Notes under the pieces: generated by a model
Database searches by the model: none
Seen by the model: the letters and a program-made list of their open reading frames with translations, nothing else
What the model was told of the DNA's origin: nothing
Source of the DNA: Vibrio maritimus
GTDB lineage: Bacteria > Pseudomonadota > Gammaproteobacteria > Enterobacterales > Vibrionaceae
Reading direction: 5' to 3'
Length of the DNA: 64,000 nt
Assembly: GCA_003263775.1 (NCBI GenBank)
Contig: JYJJ01000037.1
Span: 62,001-126,000 of the forward strand
Position numbers and translations under genes: made by a program
Part shown: in pieces, positions 1 through 8,887 of the stretch
Position numbering within the stretch: position 1 is the stretch's first letter
Layout: every line of letters begins with the position of its first letter

Positions 1-1538
1 AACGCTCGCAGGCTTTAGCTATATCAAACAATCTCAAGAGCAGGAAGTCGCTTGAAGGCCAAAGGCGTGGCGACATTTCTTGCTCAGTCTTCTGCTGTTA
101 TCCACATGATTGAGTACGATACGGCGTCGCTTATGCAAGATCGCTATCGTGGCCTCACTGAAATGATCGGTGCGGCGTTTATTGTGATTGGTGACAAGCA
201 AGGTATCCGTCTTATACACCCGGTGGATGAGCGTATTGGCTTGCCTATGAAAGGGGGTGACAATGATTTGGCTCTGGTTCATGGTCAATCTTATGTGTCC
301 TTTGCTGAAGGATCATTAGGTAAATCGGTTCGCGGGAAAGCGGCTGTCTTTGATCAAGATGGCAACATCATTGGTGTGGTTTCTGTCGGTTATTTATTAG
401 ATAGACTGCAAGATCGCATTGAGCCTTACTTGTTGTTCTTATTAGGAATGGCGGTATTGGTGCTTATAGCCAATGCGATTGTTTCGTACTTCATTTCAAG
501 GCGTTTTCAAAAAGCCATCCTTGGCTTTGAACCCGAAGAGATAGGCCGCTTGTATGGTGAGCTCGATGTGACTATGAGTACCATCAAAGAAGGAGTCATC
601 AGTATCGATACTCACGGTGTGCTGCGTTCTATTAACACCAGTGCTTGTGACATATTAGGGCTGGAAAAAGGGAAGGTAATTAACCGACCGCTGAGTAAAG
701 CGCTCCCTAATTCGGATCTCCAATCTTTGATTGATAGTCAAGAGGCGGATCACGATATAGAACTCTATCTCAATCAGCAGCGTATCGTGCCAATCGAAGC
801 CCAATTATTGTTGATAATAAGGTGGTTGGTGCCGTTTCAAGTTTCCGTCGCCGTGATGAAATTAGTGAGCTGACTGACCAGTTGTCGCAAACAAAAGCTT
901 ATGCAGAGATGCTGCGCTCCCAAACTCATGAACATCGCAACAAACTGAATACGATTAGTGGCCTGGTTCAGATGGGCGAGGTGGATGCAGTACAAAATCT
1001 GATTGGACAAGAAACTGCGCACTATCAATCCCTCATTGAGTTTTTAAGAGAAACAGTCAAAGACCCTCTAATAGCGGGAATGTTGTTGGGCAAAACCGAG
1101 CGAGCTCGTGAGCTAGGTTTAACGTTGACTGTCGATGAAGAATCTCGACTGGAACCTTTGGATGACAGCATCAATGCTGACGATCTGGTGACCATATTGG
1201 GTAATTTGATCGACAACGCGTTTGAGGCAAGCTTATCGGCTATCAAACAAACACCGAATCAGCGACCAGAGCGCTCAACAGTCGATGTATCAGTCAGTGA
1301 TTTTGGCAACGAAGTCATTCTAGAGGTTATCGACAGGGGTTGTGGGCTGCCACAGCACCTTGATGTTGATGCCTTAACCACCCGAGGCGTCTCAAGTAAA
1401 TCAGCCCAAAATCGCGGCGTTGGCTTATTTTTGGTGAAGCAGCTTACTGAGCGTTACCAAGGGCAGTTAGAGATGATAGATAATGACACCATGGGAACCC
1501 GTGTTACCGTATACATTCCGAAGGATGGATTAGTATGA
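1..1538 (+). CDS. DcuS/CitA-type sensor histidine kinase (5' partial, frameshifted)
   Basis: Membrane sensor kinase, probably sensing an extracellular di- or tricarboxylate and phosphorylating the adjacent response regulator. The N-terminus lies left of the window. A periplasmic sensor part is followed by a membrane segment at about 427-500, a PAS-like domain (about 560-800), and a kinase core with an H-box THEHRNKLNTISG near 925-965. That His-Glu-His-Arg arrangement is typical of the CitA/DcuS family. The ATPase part shows N box NLIDNAFEA and G boxes DRGCGLP and GVGLFLVKQ. Two frame breaks are visible. Near 50 the reading frame GFSYIKQSQEQEVA continues as LKAKG only if one t is restored. Near 800-820 the frame changes before VDNKVVGAVSSF. 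The stop overlaps the next gene by ATGA (1535-1538). Family assignment is firm; the ligand is inferred from the tct neighbours. Confidence 0.9.
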
Positions 1539-2239
1539 ATGACTTCACTCGAGTCATGATAATAGAAGACGATCTCAAGATTGCTGAACTTCATCGCCGC
1601 TATTTAGAGCAGATTGGCGGTTTTGAGGTCGTAGGTATTGCAACCTCAAAGCTAGAAGCAGAGATGCAGCTTGAAGTACTGGAGCCTGATTTGGTGATGC
1701 TGGATGTGTATTTACCAGATGGTACCGGGATTGAAATACTTGGCCATATTCGCAGTCTTAACCAAGAGTGCGATGTGATTCTGATTACAGCAGCGAGAGA
1801 TGTCGAGACCTTGCAGCATGCGATGCGCGGCGGCGTGATCGACTATCTACTTAAGCCGGTCATGTTCCCGAGGTTGGAAGCGGCGCTTAAGAAGTATCAA
1901 AAACGTACAGAGCAGCTTCATCATGCTGACGATCTTAATCAATCCCTCGTTGATGAAATGATGCAGCAGAATAACAACGCAGAGACCAGTACTGATGTAC
2001 GTCTACCGAAAGGGATTGATGGTGTGACCTTGGAGAAAATTCGCGGCTTGTTTAAACAAGATAGCCGTTTTACAGCGGATGAGGCAGGAGATAGCATTGG
2101 TGCGAGCCGAACGACGGCAAGGCGGTATTTGGAGTTTTTGGTTGGTACTGGAGAGCTTGAAGCGGATGTGAGTTATGGGTCGGTGGTCGGCCGGAGCGTT
2201 GTTATCGGAGGCATCATTAGTGATAGGTTGGTGGCATAG
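1535..2239 (+). CDS. DcuR/CitB/DpiA-type response regulator
   Basis: Cytoplasmic DNA-binding partner of the overlapping upstream kinase. The 234-residue protein has a receiver domain at residues 1-125 with acidic residues E11/D12/D13, phosphoacceptor Asp57 in VMLDVYLPDGTG, and conserved Thr (LITAARD) and Lys (YLLKPV). The C-terminal part (about 165-215) carries a winged-helix-like DNA-binding region (FTADEAGDSIGASRTTARRYL), the layout of citrate/fumarate regulators of this family. Start and upstream stop overlap as ATGA, implying translational coupling. It converges on tctA, so the tct transporter is the obvious target, but that is inference from position. No frame defect was seen. Confidence 0.93.
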   Translation: MNDFTRVMIIEDDLKIAELHRRYLEQIGGFEVVGIATSKLEAEMQLEVLEPDLVMLDVYLPDGTGIEILGHIRSLNQECDVILITAARDVETLQHAMRGGVIDYLLKPVMFPRLEAALKKYQKRTEQLHHADDLNQSLVDEMMQQNNNAETSTDVRLPKGIDGVTLEKIRGLFKQDSRFTADEAGDSIGASRTTARRYLEFLVGTGELEADVSYGSVVGRSVVIGGIISDRLVA

Positions 2240-2315
2240 CTTGTAAAGGATGTTTTTGGTTAGTTTTGTAAACGATGTATCCGGTTTGTATGGAGCAAAA
2301 GAGCACCCCTCCCAA

Positions 2316-2382
2316 CCTCCCCTTATAAAGGGGAGGAGCTAAAGGCTCGCTGCGCATCGCTTATGTTTCCATAGGCGATGCG
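2316..2382. repeat. Two consecutive intergenic inverted repeats
   Basis: Between the convergent regulator and tctA lie two hairpins. The first is a perfect 9-bp arm palindrome, CCTCCCCTT-ATA-AAGGGGAGG (2316-2336). The second has arms CGCATCGC (2353-2360) and GCGATGCG (2375-2382), with ATG/CAT pairing inside. Neither has a long T tract. They may act as a bidirectional terminator. The C-rich first element resembles short dispersed intergenic repeats I believe occur in vibrios, which I cannot confirm here. Confidence 0.55.
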
Positions 2383-2387
2383 TACTA

Positions 2388-3913
2388 TTAAGACTCAACC
2401 TTCTTCGGCTGATAAAACCACTTCTTCATCAACGAGAAAATGGACGGCCCGATTAACACCAATACAGCCAACACTGTAAACGTCAACGTAATAGGACGTT
2501 CCCACAAGAAGCTAAGTTCACCATCACTAATCATAAGTGCACGTCGAAGGTTCTCTTCCATCAAGCCACCAAGATAAACCCGAGTAGAAGCGGAGCAAGC
2601 GGGAAGTTAGCTAGACGTAACGCTATCGCACCCATTGCAATCAACAGCATGATAAACACATCCATCGTATTGAACGAAACGAGATACACTCCAGTAATAG
2701 AGAAGAACAAAATCATTGGTAATAACACTGTTCTAGGCACCGCTAACAGTTTCGAGATATAAGGAATCAAGGGTAGATTCAAAATCACGAGGACAATGTT
2801 GCCAAAGTACATCGAAATGATAACTGACCAGAAGACATCTGGGTGTTCAACAAACAAGCGTGGTCCTGGCTGGATGCCATAAGCGATCAATGCACCCAGC
2901 ATGATTGCGGTTGTACCTGAACCTGGAATACCAAGTGTTAGTAATGGTACGAATGAACCACTTGATGCCGCGTTGTTTGCTGACTCAGGAGCAACCAATC
3001 CGCGAATACTGCCTTTACCAAACTCTTCACGTTTCTCCTTTGGCGCAAGGTTACGTTCCATACCGTAAGAGAGGAACGCTGCAATTGTTGCACCTGCACC
3101 CGGAAGGACGCCAGTAAAGAAGCCAAGAATAGAAGAGCGTATAGATACAGGCGCGACTTCTTTAACTTCTTCCTTGGTAATTTTCATGCTACCGATATCA
3201 CTGAGCTTTTTCTGTTCATCTTGGCGTGTATCTTGTTCTGGTTTTAGGATACCCATCAAGGTCTCGCCAAGCGCGAACGTCGCCATTGCTAACAATAGGA
3301 AGCTAAAGCCATCCATAAGATCAGTCAGACCAAAGGTAAAGCGCTCAACGCCAACACCTTTGTCGATCCCGACTGTAGACAGCATCAGTCCGAGAACTAC
3401 CATCATCCAGGCTTTCAGCACTTGGCCTTTGCCCGCGAACGCTGCAACTGCAGATAGACCAAGCAGCATCAAAGCGAAATAGTCAGAAGACTGGAAGCTC
3501 AGAGAGACTTTTGCCAATGCAGGAGCCGCAAACAGCAACATAATGGCGGATAATGTACCACCGGTAAACGAGGAGTAGGCAGCCAGCGCCAATGCTTTAC
3601 CCGCTTGGCCTTTTTGCGCCATAGGATAGCCATCGAAAGCAGTGACCACTGTTGATGAACAGCCTGGGGCATTAATCAAAATGGAGGAAGTTGAACCGCC
3701 AAAAACGGCGCCATAGTAAACACCCGCCATGAGAATGAGTCCCGATGAAGGGTCAAGTCCGTAAGTGATAGGGATCATCAGCGCGATAGCTGAAATTGGA
3801 CCAAGTCCTGGGAGCATGCCGATAAAGGTACCGACAAAACAGCCAACGATCACCATCATGATGTTCATAGGCATCACAGCCGTGGAAAGGCCTTGTAAAA
3901 TTCCGTCTAACAT
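2388..3913 (-). CDS. tctA: TctA-family tripartite tricarboxylate transporter, large permease subunit (frameshifted near C-terminus)
   Basis: Large integral membrane subunit of a tripartite tricarboxylate transporter in the inner membrane. It works with TctB and the periplasmic TctC to import a tri- or dicarboxylate, driven by the ion gradient. Many hydrophobic segments and the family signature GMLPGLGPISA near the N-terminus, followed by GGSTSSILINAPG, are visible. The open frame stops at 2561. Dropping one frame near 2565 continues with GLMEENLRRALMISDG, another membrane segment and a basic tail to a stop at 2388-2390. This gives about 508 residues, the usual TctA length. A good SD (AGGA) precedes the ATG at 3913. 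It is the last gene of tctC-tctB-tctA. Confidence 0.93.
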
Positions 3914-3922
3914 AATGGTGTC

Positions 3923-4420
3923 CTACCAGATCGTAAAGATGATTCCAGGCTCAAGGTAGATATCTAAGCCTTGAGTGAGTAATAGATAAAATGCGATAAC
4001 AAAAGGGAATGAAGCGCCAAACAACACTGCTTTACGACGCTCGCCCAACAGATAGAACCCTGCTAAAAGGAAGAAGCTTGTTGCGAGTACAAATCCCAGG
4101 TAGGTCAATCCTAATCCGTATCCAGCCATCAAGATTAAAAAGCCAATGAGTAGTTTCCAGTTGAAGCGTTGCTCATCATTGCTTTTCTGGTCAGGTTGGC
4201 CAGTAATCAGCAGTAGTATCGATAGGCCAACGCCGACAAACGTTAAGATGGTAGGCAAGGTGCGTGCGGTGAAGGGTTCATATTCATCACCGGGAAACAT
4301 AGGGATCAGCGATGTTTGGTAGCCGTAGCACAAACATAGGATCAAAAAAATCATCGCACCTACACGATCACGAGACAGCAAGTTCTCTTTTGTGAACAGC
4401 TTAGAGGTGAACTCGGACAT
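3923..4420 (-). CDS. tctB: TctB-family tripartite tricarboxylate transporter, small permease subunit
   Basis: Small membrane subunit of the tripartite tricarboxylate transporter. The 165-residue length and roughly four hydrophobic segments (for example residues 20-40 and 90-160) are normal for TctB, a poorly conserved family recognised mostly by its place between tctC and tctA. An SD (GGAG) sits about 7 nt before the ATG. The gap to tctA is only 9 nt, so the two are almost certainly co-translated. No defect was seen. Substrate specificity comes from TctC, not from this protein. Confidence 0.88.
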   Translation of the reverse strand: MSEFTSKLFTKENLLSRDRVGAMIFLILCLCYGYQTSLIPMFPGDEYEPFTARTLPTILTFVGVGLSILLLITGQPDQKSNDEQRFNWKLLIGFLILMAGYGLGLTYLGFVLATSFFLLAGFYLLGERRKAVLFGASFPFVIAFYLLLTQGLDIYLEPGIIFTIW

Positions 4421-4653
4421 AACTCACTCCAAATAGTGAATAAAGAAAAGACCGTATATAAGGGTCGATGAGCGGCGACCAAGTGGGTAAATTGCCTCAG
4501 GACAAAGAGCGTTTACCCGGATAAATCTTTCCCCAGGAGATTAAGGGGTCAGTACTGCTAACGTGAACAATCCAGAATTGAAGGAGTCGAGATTGTCGCT
4601 TATATACGGCAAAAATTGGTGTACGTTGAATATACGTAACGTGTTTGAATCGA

Positions 4654-4671
4654 GGAGGGGCGAACCCCTCC
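4654..4671 (-). other. Intercistronic hairpin between tctC and tctB
   Basis: GGAGGGG-CGAA-CCCCTCC is a perfect GC-rich stem with a tetraloop, 8 nt beyond the tctC stop on the minus strand. No T tract follows on that strand, so it is more likely an mRNA-stabilising or partial-attenuation hairpin than a full terminator. Such elements commonly let a binding-protein gene be expressed above its permease genes. The remaining 4421-4653 stretch shows no gene. Confidence 0.6.
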
Positions 4672-4678
4672 AGTATGG

Positions 4679-5652
4679 TTACTTGTTAAGGAAACCAAGT
4701 TCAGTCATGAGTGTACCCATTTGCTTCTCTTGGTCTTCTAGGAATTTATAGAAGTCTTGATCAGGTTTGTAGTTGTCAATCCAACCATTGCGGTCACGTA
4801 CCACTGCCCATTCATCGGTGTTGTACATTTTGGTTAGCGCAGCGTTCCATTCTTTAACTTTCTCTTCACTCGCCCCAGGTGCTGCGAAGAAACCGCGCCA
4901 GTTAGCAAATACGGTTTCGTTACCATATTCTGTAAGTGTTGGAATGTCCGGAGCCGCTTCAAGGCGCTTAGGCGCAGTAACAGCAAGTACTTTTACTTGT
5001 CCAGATTTAGACATTTCAAGCACTTCACCTAGACCTGTCGACAATAGCTGTGTTTCGCCTGAAAGTAGCGCCGCCATGGCTTTACCGCCTGCATCATAAG
5101 CGATGTAGCGAACTTTCTTTGCATCAAAACCTTCACCTTTAAACGCGGCCGCTACTACTAAGTGATCCATGCTGCCTCGTGCAGAGCCACCGGCGATTTT
5201 GACTTTACGTGGATTCTCTTTGAAGTCCGCTACCACATCTTCCATGTGTTATATGGAGAATCGGCAGGGGCGACAATCGCACCGTAGTCAGCAATCGTTG
5301 CAGCAACGGGTGTTAGATCGCGGAAAGATTGAGGGAATACACCAGTGAGTGAGCGAACAACGATAGGGGTGGAATTGACCATCAAGGTATCTTCTTGACG
5401 CTCAGCCGTTTCGATTAAGTGAGCAATGGCTTTACCGCCGCCACCACCAGATAAGTTCTGAAAAGAGACATTGTCGACAATCTCTGCTTTCACTAACACA
5501 TCACCCGTGCCACGTGCGGTCATATCCCAACCGCCACCAGCACCGCCAGGGATCAAGAAGTGAATCTTATCCAGATCCGCAGCATAGCTGCCAAAAGAGA
5601 GAGTAGCAGCGACGATAGACGCCGCGAGGGTAGGTTTCAATGCGTTAAACAT
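4679..5652 (-). CDS. tctC: TctC-family periplasmic tricarboxylate-binding protein (frameshifted)
   Basis: Periplasmic solute-binding receptor (Bug family) that delivers a carboxylate to TctB/TctA. The first about 24 residues form a signal peptide ending SYA. Mature sequence features include IPGGAGGGWDMTARG and, later, GGSARGSMDHL, both typical of TctC proteins. The frame breaks near 5243: restoring one base in the codon before ATGGAAGAT joins DSPYNT to MEDVVADF, giving about 324 residues, the family norm. I chose ATG 5652 because AAGGA lies 8 nt upstream; a GTG at 5658 is too close to it. It is first of the tctCBA unit and divergent from the GntR gene. A GntR-type palindrome sits inside the coding region at 5470-5481. 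Confidence 0.93.
5470..5481. promoter_or_regulatory. Intragenic GntR-type operator candidate in tctC
   Basis: A perfect 12-bp palindrome ATTGTCGACAAT, identical to the site at 5845-5856 in the divergent promoter region. It lies about 170 nt inside tctC. Two copies of the same 12-mer within 400 bp argue for a shared regulator, but the site is coding and could be chance. Confidence 0.45.
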
Positions 5653-5844
5653 GTTCACGTTCCTTATGTTGACTTTATTGTCTGCCAGTTTAGAGGGGTC
5701 TGGCGTGACCTCTTTGGGTTAGTTAAAAGGTTATGTAATTGTTAATAAGTCATCAATAAAGCGGCGATATTGAGGATAAAGTGCATTAATTCAATTTTGT
5801 TCATAAAGTTCACAGCTTGACGTTTACGTTAGACATTAGTCTAT

Positions 5845-5856
5845 ATTGTCGACAAT
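5845..5856. promoter_or_regulatory. GntR/FCD-type operator, site 1
   Basis: A perfect palindrome ATTGTCGACAAT in the tctC-gntR divergent region, about 190 nt from tctC and 90 nt from the GntR start. FCD-subfamily GntR regulators typically bind such TTGT-NN-ACAA palindromes. The gene next door is one, so autoregulation and control of both directions is the simple reading. Confidence 0.7.
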
Positions 5857-5907
5857 GTGGTTGATAATTAGACGTCAAGTTGCTTAAATAGTCATCAGTT
5901 ACTATTT

Positions 5908-5919
5908 ATTGTCAACAAT
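5908..5919. promoter_or_regulatory. GntR/FCD-type operator, site 2
   Basis: ATTGTCAACAAT differs from site 1 at one central base and lies 29 nt upstream of the GntR start codon. The position suits repression of the regulator gene and, if they are co-transcribed, the prp genes. The centre-to-centre distance from site 1 is 63 bp, six helical turns. Confidence 0.68.
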
Positions 5920-5947
5920 GTTGTTGGACGAGTAGGTAAGTGAAGAG

Positions 5948-6630
5948 ATGAGTACAGAGTTTGCGATTGGTGACGTGGCCGCTTCTAAAGAGGCAACGAA
6001 ATCCGAAAATTTAACAGAACTATTAATAGAAGAGATCGTCGAAGGGAGAATCGAGTCTGGCAGTAAGATCTCTGAGCCAGAGCTTGCGAAGCGATTTGAG
6101 GTCAGCCGTGGCCCACTTCGAGAAGCGATCATGAGACTGGAAGGGTTGGGACTGATAGAGCGGATTCCGCATGTAGGAGCGCGGGTTATCACACTAACTC
6201 AGCAAAAACTCGTAGAGCTCTATTCGGTACGAGAAGCGTTGGAAGGGATGGCGGCTCGCCTAGCGGCTGCCCATATTAGTGATGAAGAAGTCGCAGAGCT
6301 AGAAGGCTTATTGGGTCGCCACTCTGAGCATATCGATGAAGTCGCTGGCGCCTCTTACTTTCACCAACACGGTGATTTTGACTTTCATTACCGAATCATT
6401 AAGCGAGTCAAAATAGCCAACTGGTTCATTTACTTTGCAATGAGCTATACCACTTGCTGCGAATGTACCGTTATCAGTCGCCACGAACCCAATCAAGACC
6501 AGAGGCGGCATTGAAAGAGCACTTATTTATCTTGGATGCGATTAAAGACCGTGACCAAGAACTGGCCGAGCTGTTGATGAGAAGACACATCTCCAGAAGC
6601 AAAGCCTTAATAGAACAAAATCTAAATTAA
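5948..6630 (+). CDS. GntR-family (FCD) transcriptional regulator of the prp cluster (frameshifted)
   Basis: DNA-binding repressor or activator expected to sense a methylcitrate-pathway metabolite. Residues about 15-80 form the GntR winged helix (ISEPELAKRFEVSRGPLREAIMRLEGLGLI). An FCD ligand domain follows with YSVREALEGMAARLAA. The frame breaks near 6400 after HYRIIK. Adding one a restores ASQNSQLVHLLCNELYHLLRMYRYQ and runs to DQELAELLMRRHISRSK and a stop at 6628-6630, about 227 residues in all. This type of regulator in front of prpB is known from Vibrio and Shewanella, where I recall the regulon name PrpQ. Two palindromic operators lie just upstream. Confidence 0.9.
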
Positions 6631-6706
6631 TTAACGTGAATATCGATGTGCCTGACTTTGATAGAAAGCCATGAGCACATAAAAACAAAAGGACAAGGAG
6701 ACACGT

Positions 6707-7624
6707 ATGTCATCTTCACTAGGTCAACGATTATCACCGGGACAAAGATTTCGTGACGCCGTCACTAAAGGCAACCCGCTTCAAGTTGTAGGTACTGTAA
6801 ACCCGTACTGCGCGATGATGGCGAAAAATGTTGGTCATCAAGCTATTTATCTCTCTGGTGGCGGTATTGCTAATGCATCTTACGGCTTGCCAGACCTTGG
6901 CATTACGACGCTCAACGACGTGCTCGTTGATGTAGAGAGGATTACCAACGCTTGTGATTTGCCATTACTGGTGGACATTGACACAGGCTTTGGCGGCGCT
7001 TTTAACATTGCTCGTACTATCAAAGCAATGGAAAAAGCCGGAGCGGCCGCCGTTCATATTGAAGACCAAGTGGCACAAAAGCGCTGTGGCCATAGACCTA
7101 ACAAAGCGATCGTTACTCAACAAGAGATGGTTGATCGCGTGAAAGCCGCGGTAGATGCCAAAACCGATCCAAGCTTTGTCATCATGGCGCGCACTGATGC
7201 ACTTGCTGTTGAAGGGATGGATAAAGCCATTGAGCGAGCTATTGCGTGTGTGGAAGCGGGCGCAGATATGATCTTCCCTGAAGCGATGACTTCACTAGAA
7301 CACTACAAACAATTCAAGTCAGCCCTTTCAAGCGCGACGGGCAAAGATGTACCTATTCTTGCCAACATTACAGAGTTTGGCCAGACGCCATTATTTGGCT
7401 GCGAAGAGCTCGCCAGTGTCGGTGTGGATATGGTGCTTTACCCATTGTCAGCCTTCAGAGCGATGAACAAAGCTGCAGAGAACGTTTACCAGCATTTGCT
7501 CACTGAAGGAAATCAAGAAGCGCTAACATCACAAATGCAAACCCGCGCTGAGCTTTATGAGCACCTGAATTACCACAGTTACGAAGACAAGTTGGATCAG
7601 TTGTTTGCTGACAACAAATCTTGA
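6707..7624 (+). CDS. prpB: Methylisocitrate lyase
   Basis: Cleaves 2-methylisocitrate to pyruvate and succinate, the last step of the methylcitrate cycle, in the cytoplasm. The 305-residue length is typical. The isocitrate-lyase superfamily signature KRCGH with catalytic Cys127 is present, preceded by the metal/substrate loop [11 protein letters not shown] (about residues 87-97). A strong SD (AAGGAG) lies upstream of ATG 6707. It starts the catabolic run prpB-prpC-acnD-prpF-prpE, all on the plus strand behind the GntR gene. No defect was seen. Confidence 0.97.
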   Translation: MSSSLGQRLSPGQRFRDAVTKGNPLQVVGTVNPYCAMMAKNVGHQAIYLSGGGIANASYGLPDLGITTLNDVLVDVERITNACDLPLLVDIDTGFGGAFNIARTIKAMEKAGAAAVHIEDQVAQKRCGHRPNKAIVTQQEMVDRVKAAVDAKTDPSFVIMARTDALAVEGMDKAIERAIACVEAGADMIFPEAMTSLEHYKQFKSALSSATGKDVPILANITEFGQTPLFGCEELASVGVDMVLYPLSAFRAMNKAAENVYQHLLTEGNQEALTSQMQTRAELYEHLNYHSYEDKLDQLFADNKS

Positions 7625-7736
7625 TTTGTTCGGTAGAAATCGAAACGCAAAAAATTAGAAAGACACATTTAATCCAATAACGAAACGCCGCTATAAAAGA
7701 CCCTAAAAGGGCGATATGCGGGAAAAGGAGTTCAAC

Positions 7737-8867
7737 ATGCCTAATTCAGCCATTGGTGGAGCAGGTCTACGAGGCCAAAGTGCAGGTACCACATCGCTAT
7801 GTACTGTGGGTAAATCTGGAACCGGATTAACCTATCGAGGTTATGACATTACCGATCTGGCAAACAATGCTCAGTTTGAAGAGGTCGCGCATTTGCTGCT
7901 GCGCGGGCATTTACCCAATCAAAAAGAGTTGGATGACTATAAAACGATTCTAGTCGGGCTTCGCGGTCTGCCAGAAGCGCTCAAACGAGCACTTGAGTTA
8001 ATTCCAGCCGATGCGCATCCAATGGATGTGATGCGAACGGGCTGTTCGGTGCTGGGTAATCTTGAACAAGAGCTGGATTTTTCCGAGCAACAGCAAGCGA
8101 CAGAACGAATGCTTGCCTTGTTCCCTGCGATCATTTGTTATTGGTATCGCTTTACTCATGATGGTGTGCGCATCGATACCGAAGATCAAAGTGAAGATTG
8201 CATCGGCGGCTACTTTTTGAAAATGCTCACCGATAAAGCACCATCTGCACTGCACAAGCAAGTCATGCACTGCTCACTGATTCTCTACGCGGAGCATGAG
8301 TTTAATGCCTCTACCTTTGCAGCGCGTGTCTGCGCTTCCACACTATCCGACATTCACTCTTGCATCACCGCCGCTATAGGTACGCTTCGAGGACCACTTC
8401 ACGGCGGTGCTAACGAAGCAGCAATGGACATGATCCAAGATTGGAGAACCGCCGAGGAAGCAGAAGCGAAAATCATGCAGATGCTTGCAAACAAAGACAA
8501 AATCATGGGCTTTGGTCATGCGATCTACCGAGAGAGCGATCCGCGTAACGCGCTGATTAAGCGCTGGTCAAAAGAGCTGTCTGAGGCGGTCGGTGATACT
8601 TACCTCTATGACGTTTCTGTGCGTGTTGAATCGGTAATGAAGCGTGAAAAGGGGCTGTTCTGTAATGCGGACTTCTTCCACGCCTCTGCTTACCATTTCA
8701 TGGATATCCCAACCAAACTATTTACCCCAATCTTTGTCATGAGCCGTTTGACGGGCTGGGCTGCGCACGTTTATGAGCAGCGTGCTAACAACCGAATCAT
8801 TCGTCCAAGTGCTGATTATGATGGCCCTGAGGCTAGAGAGTGGACGCCTATCGAAGCGCGTGATTAG
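7737..8867 (+). CDS. prpC: 2-Methylcitrate synthase
   Basis: Condenses propionyl-CoA with oxaloacetate to 2-methylcitrate. Citrate-synthase-family features include the N-terminal TYRGYDITDLA, the substrate-binding stretch GPLHGGANEAAM, and MGFGHAIYRESDPR with the catalytic His; the Asp-containing NADFFHA follows. From ATG 7737 the protein has 376 residues, the usual PrpC size and shorter than TCA citrate synthase. That start is preceded by AAAAGGAG at 6 nt. An in-frame ATG at 7716 gives a longer but less likely form. About 110 nt separate it from prpB with no obvious terminator, so it is probably in the same operon. Confidence 0.97.
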   Translation: MPNSAIGGAGLRGQSAGTTSLCTVGKSGTGLTYRGYDITDLANNAQFEEVAHLLLRGHLPNQKELDDYKTILVGLRGLPEALKRALELIPADAHPMDVMRTGCSVLGNLEQELDFSEQQQATERMLALFPAIICYWYRFTHDGVRIDTEDQSEDCIGGYFLKMLTDKAPSALHKQVMHCSLILYAEHEFNASTFAARVCASTLSDIHSCITAAIGTLRGPLHGGANEAAMDMIQDWRTAEEAEAKIMQMLANKDKIMGFGHAIYRESDPRNALIKRWSKELSEAVGDTYLYDVSVRVESVMKREKGLFCNADFFHASAYHFMDIPTKLFTPIFVMSRLTGWAAHVYEQRANNRIIRPSADYDGPEAREWTPIEARD

Positions 8868-8887
8868 TGCTAGGGAAGGATGTGAAT

